Assembly: GCA_020848855.1 (NCBI GenBank)
Contig: JADLHH010000030.1
Coordinates: forward strand, 1 to 25,849
DNA: 25,849 bases
Direction: 5' to 3'
From: Anaerolineae bacterium
GTDB taxonomy: Bacteria > Chloroflexota > Anaerolineae > Aggregatilineales > Phototrophicaceae
A program made the position numbers and the translations under genes. Shown piece by piece: positions 15,921-23,406 of this stretch. Every line of letters begins with the position of its first letter. The first letter of the stretch is position 1. The notes beneath the pieces were generated by a model, which did not search any database, had not been told where the DNA came from, and worked only from the letters and a program-made list of their open reading frames with translations.

Positions 15921-16035
15921 TTCTCCCACACAAGCGAGGAGACGGGGGGAACGTGGGGCGTGTCCCTCGCCCCGTTTATGTGTTGAGGACACCTTTGCAC
16001 AAGGAGGCGAGTTCTGCCTCAAATACGCCAGGTTT

Positions 16036-16090
16036 TCTCCCCCTCCTTGAAATCGGGGAGGGGAAAGCTCACCGCAGGTGAGCCGGGGTG
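16036..16090. repeat. second hairpin-repeat family, copy B
   Basis: CCCCTCC / GGAGGGG around TTGAAATCGG, then GCTCACC GCA GGTGAGC (16067-16083) followed by CGGGGT. Same order as 6510-6580, but the second stem has compensatory base changes. It ends 29 bases before the MFS stop codon. The remainder of the 15864-16118 gap shows no gene. Confidence 0.6.
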
Positions 16091-16118
16091 GGGTCGAGCG
16101 AACGATTCCCTCTGGTTG

Positions 16119-17297
16119 TCATCGCACTACCAAAACGTGTCCCTCGCTCCGCCCCGCGATTCTTGCCGCGAACTGCGTGATTGCAAACGCCGCGATCAGC
16201 AGCACGACCATCACCGCATATGCCGGGCGGATGCCCACCGCGTCGGCGAGCCGTCCGAGGATCAGCGGCAGGGTGAAAATCGCCACGCCCGACGCCAGCG
16301 ACGAAAACGCGCTGGCGCGCACGGTGCTGCCTTTGGCGGCGCCGATGGCGAGCGACAGGATCAGCGGGTACAGCCCCGCCACCCCCAGCCCGGTGATGAA
16401 CAACCCGGCGACCCCTGCCAGCGGCACGAGAGCCGCCCAGTAGGTCAGGAAGCCGACCGTCGCCACCAGCAGCGACCCGGTGACGATCTGGTGCGTGGAG
16501 AAGCGCTGCACCAGCCGGCTGCTCGCCAGCCGCCCGACGATCATCCCGCCCAGAAACACGCTCACCGCCTGCGCGGCTTCGGCTTTCGGCATCCCCAGCC
16601 CGGTCTCCAGATAATCGGCGCTCCAGAAGATCATGCAGAATTCGACCGACACCGCCACTACCAGCGCCGCCCAGTAAACCCAGTACAGCGCCGGAAGCTG
16701 CCGCTCGCCCCGATTCGAATCCGCCGGCGTTTGTGTGGGTGGAAAGCTGACTCGGTTGAAAGCAGCACGCATCGCCACAATCGCCAGCACGGCGACCACC
16801 AGCGCCGCCCGCCAGCCGAGTGTCGATACGGCAAACCAGCCCACCAGCACCGGTGCGATAGCGCTAACCAGCGAGGCGATCACGTTGGCTTCGGAGAGCG
16901 CCACCGCCCGCTTGTCCCCGTGCTGGTCGGACAGCGCCGACGGCACGATAGCCAGGATCAGCGAGCCGATCAGCCCCATCAGGAATGACGCGCCGATGGT
17001 CAGCGCCGGTTCGCGCCCGGCGATCAGCAGCAGCGCGCACAGGCTCATCCCAAACGCGCTGATCCACAGCGAACGCCACCGCCCCAGCCGGTCGATCACG
17101 CGGTGACCGATCAGCCCCGCGCCGATGATGCCCAGCGCGAACGCCGAAAAATGCAGGCTGCTGACGGTATACGACAGTTCAAGCTCGTTTTTCAGAAACG
17201 GCGTGATCGGACCGAAGATGTTCAGAAAATATCCGTAGAGCGCCAGCATGAAGTACGCCAGCCAGGTGGCGCGGCTGCGGACGAATGGTTGTGGCAA
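16119..17297 (-). CDS. MFS transporter
   Basis: 392 residues from a TTG start, with about twelve hydrophobic segments in two halves. The cytoplasmic loop after the second helix reads GHRVIDRLGRWRSLW, the usual MFS loop 2-3 signature (G-x3-D-R-x-G-R-R). The centre (SFPPTQTPADSNRGERQLPA) is the inter-half loop. This resembles the CynX/YfmO-like or general sugar-drug branches; the substrate is unknown. The start is decided by GAGGAGT seven bases before TTG 17297. A longer frame to 17366 has an Arg/Ser-rich leader inconsistent with the family. It faces the universal stress protein gene convergently and is divergent from the PIN/TRAM gene. Confidence 0.88.
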   Translation of the reverse strand: MPQPFVRSRATWLAYFMLALYGYFLNIFGPITPFLKNELELSYTVSSLHFSAFALGIIGAGLIGHRVIDRLGRWRSLWISAFGMSLCALLLIAGREPALTIGASFLMGLIGSLILAIVPSALSDQHGDKRAVALSEANVIASLVSAIAPVLVGWFAVSTLGWRAALVVAVLAIVAMRAAFNRVSFPPTQTPADSNRGERQLPALYWVYWAALVVAVSVEFCMIFWSADYLETGLGMPKAEAAQAVSVFLGGMIVGRLASSRLVQRFSTHQIVTGSLLVATVGFLTYWAALVPLAGVAGLFITGLGVAGLYPLILSLAIGAAKGSTVRASAFSSLASGVAIFTLPLILGRLADAVGIRPAYAVMVVLLIAAFAITQFAARIAGRSEGHVLVVR

Positions 17298-17468
17298 AAT
17301 TCTTACTCCTCGACGGGATGTGCGAGTACCGGAGCGGCAGGCTTGCGGAAGCGCACCGGTCATCAAGTGTAATCCTTCACCGGTGAATTGTCAGGAGCAC
17401 ACGCCGCCGTCCTCAGTAGATTCAAGTCCAGGATTTGAAAACCGCTGCCCCGCTGCCCGTTTGTCGTT

Positions 17469-17494
17469 TGTAGGGGCGAGGCATTGCCTCACCC
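17469..17494. repeat. TGTAGGGGC palindromic element, copy 3
   Basis: TGTAGGGGC followed by GAGGC ATT GCCTC and CCC; arms pair as GGGcGAGGC / GCCTCaCCC with one mismatch. It is followed directly by the tail repeat at 17506. Confidence 0.6.
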
Positions 17495-17505
17495 ATTTTC
17501 GGGTT

Positions 17506-17560
17506 CTTGGCGTTCTTGGCGACTTGGCGGTTCATGAATTTGCTTTTGCAGTTTGATGCG
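17506..17560. repeat. tail repeat, copy 1 (CTTGGCGTTCTTGGCG...)
   Basis: Two blocks also found together at 24281-24379. The first (17506-17534) matches 24281-24309 at 28 of 29 bases. The second (17524-17560) matches 24343-24379 at 35 of 37. Both copies lie directly 3' of a TGTAGGGGC element. Read on the minus strand it gives the spurious peptide MNRQVAKNAK, a known false-gene signature. Confidence 0.7.
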
Positions 17561-17593
17561 ACAACCCTGCCGCCATCCCACTGGCGCGTTTCG

Positions 17594-17622
17594 TTGACGA
17601 CGGTGTTCGCAGATGCTACGAT
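17594..17622 (+). promoter_or_regulatory. sigma70 promoter for the PIN/TRAM gene
   Basis: TTGACG (17594-17599), 17 bases, then TACGAT (17617-17622), with TGC directly before the -10 as in extended promoters. The start codon lies about 80 bases downstream. Confidence 0.7.
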
Positions 17623-17702
17623 CACATTAACATTCCCGACCGCGATGCTCGTCCCTTTCATTCACGCGCCTCGGCGGTCTAGCCTGGCTGGTTGGAGTTT
17701 TC

Positions 17703-18758
17703 ATGTATATTGAATTTCTTTCCCGGATTATTGGCATGGTGCTGTTCGCACTGGCTGGCGCGCGGCTGGGCGTCCTCGCCGCCGCCGCGCTGGATTTGCC
17801 GGAACTCGGCGTCTCATTCATTTTTGGGTTGGTCGGTGTCCTGTTCGGCTTGATTCTGACTCCGTGGCTCACGGTGCGCCCGCTGCGCTGGCTCAGCCGT
17901 CTGGTCAGGGAGATGCCGGTCGAGGTCATGTTCACGACCCTGTTCGGCTTGGTGCTGGGGCTGCTGGTCGCGCTGCTGGCGGCGTACCCGCTGTCGCTGC
18001 TGGACGAGCCATTCGGGACGCTCATCCCGCTGATCGTGCTGCTGCTCGCCACCTACCTGCTGACGACCATTTTCAACGTCCGCTCGCGCGAGGTGTGGCT
18101 GTTTTTGAGCGAGTGGCTCGGCTGGGGACCGAAAAACAGCCTGCTTGGCGCGGGCAGCGAGCGCCAGCTTATTCTCGATACCAGCGTGCTGATCGACGGG
18201 CGCATCGTCGATATCGCCAAGACCGGCTTCCTCGGCGGGACGCTTATCGTGCCGCGCTTTGTCATCTCCGAGCTGCACCGTGTCGCCGATTCATCCGACG
18301 CGCAGCGTCGTAATCGGGGTCGGCGCGGGCTGACCAAGCTCAACGAGCTTCAGCGCGAGCCGGGCATCGCCTTCAGGATCATCGAAGAAGATATGGACGA
18401 AGTCGCCGAAGTCGACGACAAGCTAGTTGTGCTGGCGCTGCGCATGAACGCGCCGGTCGTCACCATCGACTTTCCGATGAATCAGGTCGCCGCCGCGCAG
18501 GGCGCGACCGTCCTCAACATCAACGCGCTGGCGAATGCCGTGCGCTCGGCGTACATCCCTGGCGAGACCTTCGCCATTCGCATCATTCAGGATGGCAAGG
18601 AGCCGGGGCAGGGCGTCGGTTATCTCGAAGACGGCACGATGGTGATCATCGAGGGCGGTAAGGAATCGATGGATCGCACCATTTACGTCGAGGTCACCAA
18701 GCTCATCAACCGCGAGACGGGGCGCATCATCTTCGCCAAGCCCGTCGAGGGGAAATAA
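17703..18758 (+). CDS. PIN/TRAM-domain membrane protein, YacL family
   Basis: 351 residues. Four hydrophobic segments occupy about 7-130, then a PIN nuclease-like domain (155-285) and a TRAM RNA-binding domain (287-346, ending EVTKLINRETGRIIFA). The acidic PIN residues are in place: D159 (LILDTSVLIDGR), E190 (FVISELH), D238/D239 (EVDDKL) and D256. The last motif reads TIDFPMNQVA where I would expect TNDFNLNKVA, so one conserved Asn is Ile. Such proteins are thought to act on RNA at the membrane; the reaction is not established. GGAG lies five bases before the ATG. Confidence 0.9.
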   Translation: MYIEFLSRIIGMVLFALAGARLGVLAAAALDLPELGVSFIFGLVGVLFGLILTPWLTVRPLRWLSRLVREMPVEVMFTTLFGLVLGLLVALLAAYPLSLLDEPFGTLIPLIVLLLATYLLTTIFNVRSREVWLFLSEWLGWGPKNSLLGAGSERQLILDTSVLIDGRIVDIAKTGFLGGTLIVPRFVISELHRVADSSDAQRRNRGRRGLTKLNELQREPGIAFRIIEEDMDEVAEVDDKLVVLALRMNAPVVTIDFPMNQVAAAQGATVLNINALANAVRSAYIPGETFAIRIIQDGKEPGQGVGYLEDGTMVIIEGGKESMDRTIYVEVTKLINRETGRIIFAKPVEGK

Positions 18759-18792
18759 GTAGCCTGTGGCTGGGGCGAATCAGCATGAGTCA

Positions 18793-19158
18793 ATGAACAC
18801 TAATCTCGAAATGGTGCGCCAAATAGCGCTTCTGCTGCCGCAAGTCGAGGAACGTAGCTCTTTCGGTACGCCGATTTTCTGCGTGAAAAACAAGCTGCTG
18901 GCGCGTCTGCGGGACAACAATACGATTCTCGTCCTGGCGATGGATATGGTGGAACGAGATGTGCGGATAGAAGTCGAGCCAGAGACGTATTACGTGACAG
19001 CGCATCACGTAGGACGACCGTTCGTTCTGATACGACTTGCAAACATTGAGCAGGACGAGCTGCGTGACCTGATGGTGCGTGCGTGGCAGCGTGTCGCTCC
19101 GAAGCGGCTCGTCGAGGCTTACAGGCGCGATCAAAAGAACTCATCGAGCAATTTGTAG
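18793..19158 (+). CDS. MmcQ/YjbR-like DNA-binding-fold protein
   Basis: 121 residues from ATG 18793 (MNTNLEMVRQIALLLPQVEE), matching the start of the MmcQ/YjbR family. The family usually continues with a helix, then ER.SFGTP.F.V..KLLARL, and then a beta-sheet; that order is visible here (SSFGTPIFCVKNKLLARLRD, then LVLAMDMVERD). GTG at 18766 would add nine residues but lacks the family start. Function in this family is generally unproven. GC is about 50-57% in its lines, lower than in the preceding gene. Its last 28 bases overlap the 3' end of the convergent APH gene. Confidence 0.8.
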   Translation: MNTNLEMVRQIALLLPQVEERSSFGTPIFCVKNKLLARLRDNNTILVLAMDMVERDVRIEVEPETYYVTAHHVGRPFVLIRLANIEQDELRDLMVRAWQRVAPKRLVEAYRRDQKNSSSNL

Positions 19159-19922
19159 AAGTTCACTCTGGCGGGATCGACCCGGACGACGCCGTAGGCG
19201 TCGAAAAACGGCTTCACCCATTCCGATCCGAAATTGTAGTCGATGCTGCGTGCTGCCAGAGCCAGGTCTTGATAACGATCCGCGACTCCGGCGCGTCCCC
19301 AGTCGATCAATCCGCTGAGGGTCATGGTGTCCGGGTCAACCAGTACGTTCGGGGTGCAGTAGTCGCCGTGCGTGAACACGAGGTCTTCATCAGCCGGGCG
19401 GGTGGCAAGCACATCACGAAATAAACTCTGTGCGGTTCGCCCCTGTCGCTCAGGGTCAAAGTTCGCGGTATCGACCATCCCTTCCTGCAAACGTCGAGCA
19501 GCCTGTGCAATCTTCACATCCAGACGCATGTCAAATGGGCAGGTGGCTGCCGGTATCCGATGAATTTGATGCAGCGCCTGAGCGTATACCGGCATTAATG
19601 CCGGAAGCTGATCACGGATTGACTCGTCGTACACCGGCAGCCCCCCTAAAGCGCTGATGATGAGATACTGCTGAGTCGAGTCTTCGCCCCAGTACAGCAC
19701 GTCGGGCACCGGCAGGCGTCCGTGCAGCCAGACTAAGCGGCAGACTTCGGGGTACAGGGCCGTCTCTGAACCGCGCGCGACAATCTTAAGATAATGGTCG
19801 GGTTGTTCGCGTGTGTCCAGCCGAAAAATATGCGTGCCGGATGGCCCTTCGTTGACCTCCTGAATCGCCGTATCCTGAAGCCAGTCCTGCAATGCAGCAG
19901 GTATTTTCCGCAGAAAATTCAT
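19131..19922 (-). CDS. APH(3')-type aminoglycoside O-phosphotransferase family protein
   Basis: 263 residues from ATG 19922, the usual length of APH(3') enzymes. The ATP-binding lysine is in HYLKIVARG (43-51). The catalytic loop is LVFTHGDYCTPNVLVD (181-196; D187, N192), and the metal aspartate D207 is in LSGLIDWGRAGVADRYQDLA (202-221). The C-terminus YKLLDEFF matches the ending of known APH(3') proteins. These phosphorylate the 3'-hydroxyl of kanamycin-type antibiotics; activity here is inferred from family only, and an intrinsic or small-molecule kinase role is possible. Start with AAGG upstream; it begins 8 bases after the GT-C gene stop. GC about 55% in sampled lines, lower than neighbours, suggests transfer. 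Confidence 0.87.
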   Translation of the reverse strand: MNFLRKIPAALQDWLQDTAIQEVNEGPSGTHIFRLDTREQPDHYLKIVARGSETALYPEVCRLVWLHGRLPVPDVLYWGEDSTQQYLIISALGGLPVYDESIRDQLPALMPVYAQALHQIHRIPAATCPFDMRLDVKIAQAARRLQEGMVDTANFDPERQGRTAQSLFRDVLATRPADEDLVFTHGDYCTPNVLVDPDTMTLSGLIDWGRAGVADRYQDLALAARSIDYNFGSEWVKPFFDAYGVVRVDPARVNFYKLLDEFF

Positions 19923-19930
19923 CGTCTGCC

Positions 19931-21814
19931 TTATGGTCTCACATAGATTCGGTAGCCGTCCGCGTCGTAGATCAGCGCCAGCCCATTTGCCCACGCCGGC
20001 GTGTCATCCGGCGCGAGCGCGCGCTCCAGCGGACCGAACATCACGTAGCGGATCGTCCCGGAGCATGGGAACGTCAGCGCGCACGGATTCGCAAAGAAGT
20101 CGGCGCGTTCGGCAGCCGTCATGCCATCCGAATAGAAGTATTTCAACCGGGTTGTCTTGAACTGCCAGTTGATCGTCTCCGGTCCGTGACCCATGTAGGT
20201 GCGCAGGTGCGTCCACGCCGGGAGCACGTTGCCGGTCTCGACCGCGCTCAGGACGATCTCGTCGGGCTGCGAGTGGGCGTTCAGCCAGTCGAACGCGGCG
20301 ATCTCGGCAGCCGGACGGAACAGCGGCGTGCCCGGTTTCAGCACCGCCAGCAAGCCGCCGAGCACCAGCAGGGCGCTGGTGAGCAGCATCACGGCGACCC
20401 ATACGCCGCGTATGACTCGCGGGACGCCGCGCTCTGCCAGCACACCCAGCCCCGCCGCCGCCAGAATCGCCAGCGGCACGATCACCGCCTCGCTCATCCG
20501 GCGCTGCACGTTGATCGGCAGGTAGACGAGGATCGGCACGATCAGCACCCAGCCGATTATCAACGGCACACTCACCACCCGTTGACTGTCCGTTGCCTCT
20601 ACATTATCCGCTGTAGGAGCAGCTCTCAGACCCGCCCTTTCGCCGTTCCACGTGCGCCTGAAACCAATCAGTGCCAGCACGCCAAGCGGCAGATACGCCA
20701 GCAGGTATTGCAGCGGCGGCGGCGATGGCAGCAGGTTCTGCGCCGACCACGCCGCGAATACCGGATTGAGTGTGAACGTCAGCGTGTAGAAGGCGAACAG
20801 CGGCACGCTGATCCCGGCGGCGATCACGCAGCGCGCGAACAGCGCCGTCGGGAAGCGCCGCGCCTTGATCCACCCCGCCAGCCCCCACGCGCCGAGGATG
20901 CAGTACAGGATCACGAAGTAGAACGGCACGCTCAGCCCGACGACCAGCCAGCACCCCGCCGCCAGCATCAGCCAGCGCCAGTCCGCCGCCGCAATCTCAA
21001 AACGGCTTTGTAGGGGCACGACATGTCGTGCCCCCTCTTCGCTGTGTGCCCCCGTCTCGCCAATGGGTGTTTGTAGGGGCAGACCCGTGTGTCTGCCCTC
21101 AGCCGTGACCGTGCGCGCCCCGCTGTCCACCCCCGCCCCGCCCATTGTGCCTTGTAGGGGCAGACCCGTGTGTCTGCCCTCGTAGGGGCGCACGGCGGTG
21201 CGCCCGCCCAGCGTTTTCATCACCGCCAGCAGCCCGCCGAGCAGTGCCGCTCGCGCCAGCGCCAGGTGCGGCAAGCCGAACACGATCAGGAAGCCGAAGC
21301 CTTCAGGGATGGAGAAATCGGCGGGCAGGGCGCTTTGCCCGGCGAACGACTGTAGCCAGCCCAAGCCCCCGCCCAGCGTCGCCAGGATCGTCGCCAGCAG
21401 CCGGTCGCGCGGCTCGCTCAGAAAGGCGGCGCAGAATCGGTAGATAACGACGATCAGCAGCGTGTCGAAGACGATGCGCATCAGGTGAAATGTGCCGATC
21501 AGCGCCGGGGTGAGCGCGGGATCGGTATCCGAAATGAAGCGCCCGACCAACTGACCGGGCAGGATGGACGGGAGAAAGACCAGCGGCGCGCCGTCGTGGG
21601 CTTCCGGGGTGTAGAACAGCGAGAAATTCCACTCGCCGCGCGCGCCCAGTCGCATTTTGCCGATGTACGAGTTGCCGTCCTCGACGCCGAACAGGAAGCC
21701 GGTGAAGCGCCACTCGCTCCCCGTATTCGCCCACGCCGCCGCGTAAGGCGCGGTCGTGATCGTCACGACGACCAGCGCCAGCAGCAGGACGTTACGCCAC
21801 TCGCGCCGGGTCAT
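19931..21814 (-). CDS. polytopic GT-C-like membrane glycosyltransferase with repeat-derived insertion
   Basis: 627 residues with many hydrophobic segments and a large soluble C-terminal part (about 500-627). The first loop after the N-terminal helix (GVEDGNSYIGKMRLGARGEW, 43-62) has the acidic residues usual in GT-C transferases, which move sugars from lipid donors at the membrane. Donor and acceptor are unknown. Residues about 204-271 are an odd low-complexity segment between hydrophobic segments, produced by four palindromic repeats. It contains GRHTGLPLQ twice (213-221 and 240-248) and ARHVVPLQ once. Its start overlaps the upstream GT87-like gene by 23 bases. It forms one operon with that gene, the small acidic protein and perhaps APH. 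Confidence 0.75.
   Translation of the reverse strand: MTRREWRNVLLLALVVVTITTAPYAAAWANTGSEWRFTGFLFGVEDGNSYIGKMRLGARGEWNFSLFYTPEAHDGAPLVFLPSILPGQLVGRFISDTDPALTPALIGTFHLMRIVFDTLLIVVIYRFCAAFLSEPRDRLLATILATLGGGLGWLQSFAGQSALPADFSIPEGFGFLIVFGLPHLALARAALLGGLLAVMKTLGGRTAVRPYEGRHTGLPLQGTMGGAGVDSGARTVTAEGRHTGLPLQTPIGETGAHSEEGARHVVPLQSRFEIAAADWRWLMLAAGCWLVVGLSVPFYFVILYCILGAWGLAGWIKARRFPTALFARCVIAAGISVPLFAFYTLTFTLNPVFAAWSAQNLLPSPPPLQYLLAYLPLGVLALIGFRRTWNGERAGLRAAPTADNVEATDSQRVVSVPLIIGWVLIVPILVYLPINVQRRMSEAVIVPLAILAAAGLGVLAERGVPRVIRGVWVAVMLLTSALLVLGGLLAVLKPGTPLFRPAAEIAAFDWLNAHSQPDEIVLSAVETGNVLPAWTHLRTYMGHGPETINWQFKTTRLKYFYSDGMTAAERADFFANPCALTFPCSGTIRYVMFGPLERALAPDDTPAWANGLALIYDADGYRIYVRP
20612..20628. repeat. 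possible degenerate TGTAGG element inside the glycosyltransferase gene
   Basis: TGTAGGAGCAGCTCTCA resembles the start of the TGTAGGGGC elements, with a short GAGC / GCTC pairing. It falls at residues about 395-401 in a low-complexity loop. Similarity is weak and could be chance. Confidence 0.3.
21009..21036. repeat. TGTAGGGGC palindromic element, copy 4 (inside a coding sequence)
   Basis: TGTAGGGGC followed by a perfect 22-base palindrome (21013-21034) whose core equals that at 11129-11148. Read on the minus strand in frame it encodes EGARHVVPLQ. Confidence 0.8.
21072..21100. repeat. TGTAGGGGC palindromic element, copy 5 (inside a coding sequence)
   Basis: TGTAGGGGCAGAC, a six-base loop, then GTCTGCCC; 8-bp arms. 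All 29 bases are identical to copy 6 (21153-21181). Encodes EGRHTGLPLQ on the minus strand. Confidence 0.8.
21153..21181. repeat. TGTAGGGGC palindromic element, copy 6 (inside a coding sequence)
   Basis: Identical to copy 5 over 29 bases and encoding the same peptide EGRHTGLPLQ in the same frame. It directly abuts copy 7. Confidence 0.8.
21182..21206. repeat. GTAGGGGC palindromic element, copy 7 (inside a coding sequence)
   Basis: GTAGGGGCGCAC, GGCG loop, GTGCGCCC; 8-bp arms (21186-21193 and 21198-21205). It is read in a different frame relative to the element from copies 4-6, giving GRTAVRPYE. Confidence 0.7.
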
Positions 21815-22973
21815 TCCGAAGACCTGCGTAAATCAGGCTTAGCCAGATCAAGCCGACGTGCAGCGGCAGCGCGAGATTCTCGATCTGCGGTATGGGCATC
21901 GTCCGATACAGCCAGGGGCTGACCACTGCGGCGGCACATGCTCCCCAGATCGCGCAGCGCGGCAGCAGCGACAGGCTCAGGGCGCGGTGCGCGGCGACCA
22001 GCAGCGGCGGGATCAACAGGACGAGGTAATAGCTGCCTGTCTGTGGGACGAGCAGCAGCGTCCCGGTGATCGCGATTGCCGCGAAATCGAGCGGACGCCT
22101 GGGCATCAGCCTGAATGCGCTCTTGACGACCACTGCGGCGACACTTCCCACGAGTACTACCCGCAGCAGCGGCAAATCGATCAGTCCCGGCGCCCATACC
22201 GGATGGGCGTAGCCGGGGTATGCGCTCAAGCCGTCGAGAAAACCGGGAATCCACCAGCCGATCCGCACGAACGTCACGATGCCGAGTACCAGCAGCGCCC
22301 CCGCGAATCCGATCAGCCCCCGCCAGCGCCCGTGCAGCGCGTAGCTGCCCAGCAGGACGAGCGCCAGCGGCGCGGCGATGGTCGGCGGGATGGTCGCCAG
22401 CGCCAGCAGGACGCCCGCCGCGCCGTCGTGGTTGCGCGCCAGCAAAAGCAGCGCCAGCGAAATCAGCAGCAGCATCGTGCCGGTGAACTGCGCCACCATG
22501 TACATATCAATCGGATAGCGAAAGGCGAAGCCGAAGCCCAGCAGCAGGATGAACAGCCCCCAGCCCGGAATCCGCCAGCTCAGCAGCGCCAGCCAGATGC
22601 CGATTGATGCCAGCACGGCGAGGTACTGCGCGCTCATCCAGATGGCGATGGCGGTATGCACTGGCAGTACCAGCAGCGGCGCGATCACCAGCGCTGTATA
22701 AGCGGGATACACGAAGCGCTGCTGGTCGTAGCCTTCGGGGGGCAGCGTATAGTTCCACATCCCGGTTTGAATACGCGCGCTGACTTCGGCGGAATAGGGC
22801 GATTCGCCGTTCCAGAACGCCTGGCTGCCCACGTAGCGCGGGTAGAAGTCGAAGCTCTGCCCGCGCGGCAGCACGATCGCGTTCAGACTGAACGCAGCCA
22901 TCCCGGCAAACAACGCCAGTAGCAGCGCGGCAAGCAGCGCAGCGGTGAGGAGTTGCCTAGTCCGGCTCGTCAC
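21792..22973 (-). CDS. GT87-like (DUF2029) polytopic membrane glycosyltransferase
   Basis: 393 residues from GTG 22973, with about ten hydrophobic segments. The first extracytoplasmic loop DFYPRYVGSQAFWNGESPYS (about 42-61) is typical of GT87-type mannosyltransferase-like proteins, where an acidic residue there is thought catalytic. A hydrophilic loop YDQQRFVYPAYT and YPIDMYMVAQFTG follow. Donor is probably a lipid-linked sugar; product unknown. GAGG lies six bases before the GTG; TTG at 22976 is an alternative. It overlaps the upstream small acidic gene by 17 bases and the downstream GT-C gene by 23 bases, so the three are coupled. Confidence 0.8.
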   Translation of the reverse strand: MTSRTRQLLTAALLAALLLALFAGMAAFSLNAIVLPRGQSFDFYPRYVGSQAFWNGESPYSAEVSARIQTGMWNYTLPPEGYDQQRFVYPAYTALVIAPLLVLPVHTAIAIWMSAQYLAVLASIGIWLALLSWRIPGWGLFILLLGFGFAFRYPIDMYMVAQFTGTMLLLISLALLLLARNHDGAAGVLLALATIPPTIAAPLALVLLGSYALHGRWRGLIGFAGALLVLGIVTFVRIGWWIPGFLDGLSAYPGYAHPVWAPGLIDLPLLRVVLVGSVAAVVVKSAFRLMPRRPLDFAAIAITGTLLLVPQTGSYYLVLLIPPLLVAAHRALSLSLLPRCAIWGACAAAVVSPWLYRTMPIPQIENLALPLHVGLIWLSLIYAGLRNDPARVA

Positions 22974-23229
22974 CAAATACCTCGTCGAATACTTCCGGCT
23001 CGATCAGGTCTTCCAGCGACCAGTCGCCCACCGAATATTCCGGCGTCGTCAGTTCGTAGCCGTTGTCATGTGCCCACGCTTCGAGTTCCGCCACCGCCTC
23101 GCGGATGTCCGCGCCTTCGCGGAACAGTCGCCCGACCGCCAGGAGGATCACCTCGTCCTGCCCGCTGTCGTCGAGCGCGAGCGCCCAGTGCTGGTCGTCC
23201 GTCAGGCAGATGTACGCTTGCTGAGTCAT
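22957..23229 (-). CDS. small acidic protein of unknown function
   Basis: 90 residues, MTQQAYICLTDDQHWALALD at the start, with about 24 Asp/Glu against three Arg and no Lys, so strongly acidic. Beta-like N-terminus, a helix (GADIREAVAELEAWAHDN, about 39-56) and an acidic tail ending DEVFGDEPD. No hydrophobic segment. The larger frame reaching 23727 is rejected because its upstream part is antisense to the NAT gene. ATG 23229 is chosen; the in-frame ATG three codons upstream has poorer spacing. Its 3' end overlaps the GT87-like gene, suggesting a co-regulated or accessory role. I do not recognise the family. Confidence 0.7.
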   Translation of the reverse strand: MTQQAYICLTDDQHWALALDDSGQDEVILLAVGRLFREGADIREAVAELEAWAHDNGYELTTPEYSVGDWSLEDLIEPEVFDEVFGDEPD

Positions 23230-23406
23230 TTCCCGCATCCTTGCTTGTGTGCATCCCTGTCTGATCAGACGTTGTTCGCACGCAGTTGGTTGCAGCCTGA
23301 TCCATTCTAAATCGGTTTCCGGCTGAGAAGATGCGGGATATTGGAGCGTAGACGCCGCCCGCCCACGATGGTTTAATGAAGAGGTTCGGTGCGGGGAAAT
23401 GGTGAA

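Larger units (their letters stand above)
17298..17702. other. 405-base gap without a gene: repeats and a promoter
   Basis: Divergent gap between the MFS and PIN/TRAM genes. It holds a TGTAGGGGC palindromic element (17469-17494), its tail repeat (17506-17560) and a good sigma70 promoter (17594-17622). A short plus frame in it is not supported by any start signal or recognisable protein. I see nothing specific in 17298-17468. Confidence 0.6.

Noticed and set aside
17522..17661. small minus-strand gene with the MNRQVAKNAK peptide
   Set aside because: It is a translation of the dispersed tail repeat, also seen at 24281-24310, and has no start signals or conserved protein.
19892..21013. 373-codon plus-strand frame
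   Set aside because: His/Arg/Gln-rich shadow of the membrane glycosyltransferase gene.
21009..21206. CRISPR array
   Set aside because: Units are palindromic, differ in arm sequence, have irregular spacing and lie inside a reading frame; no cas genes nearby.
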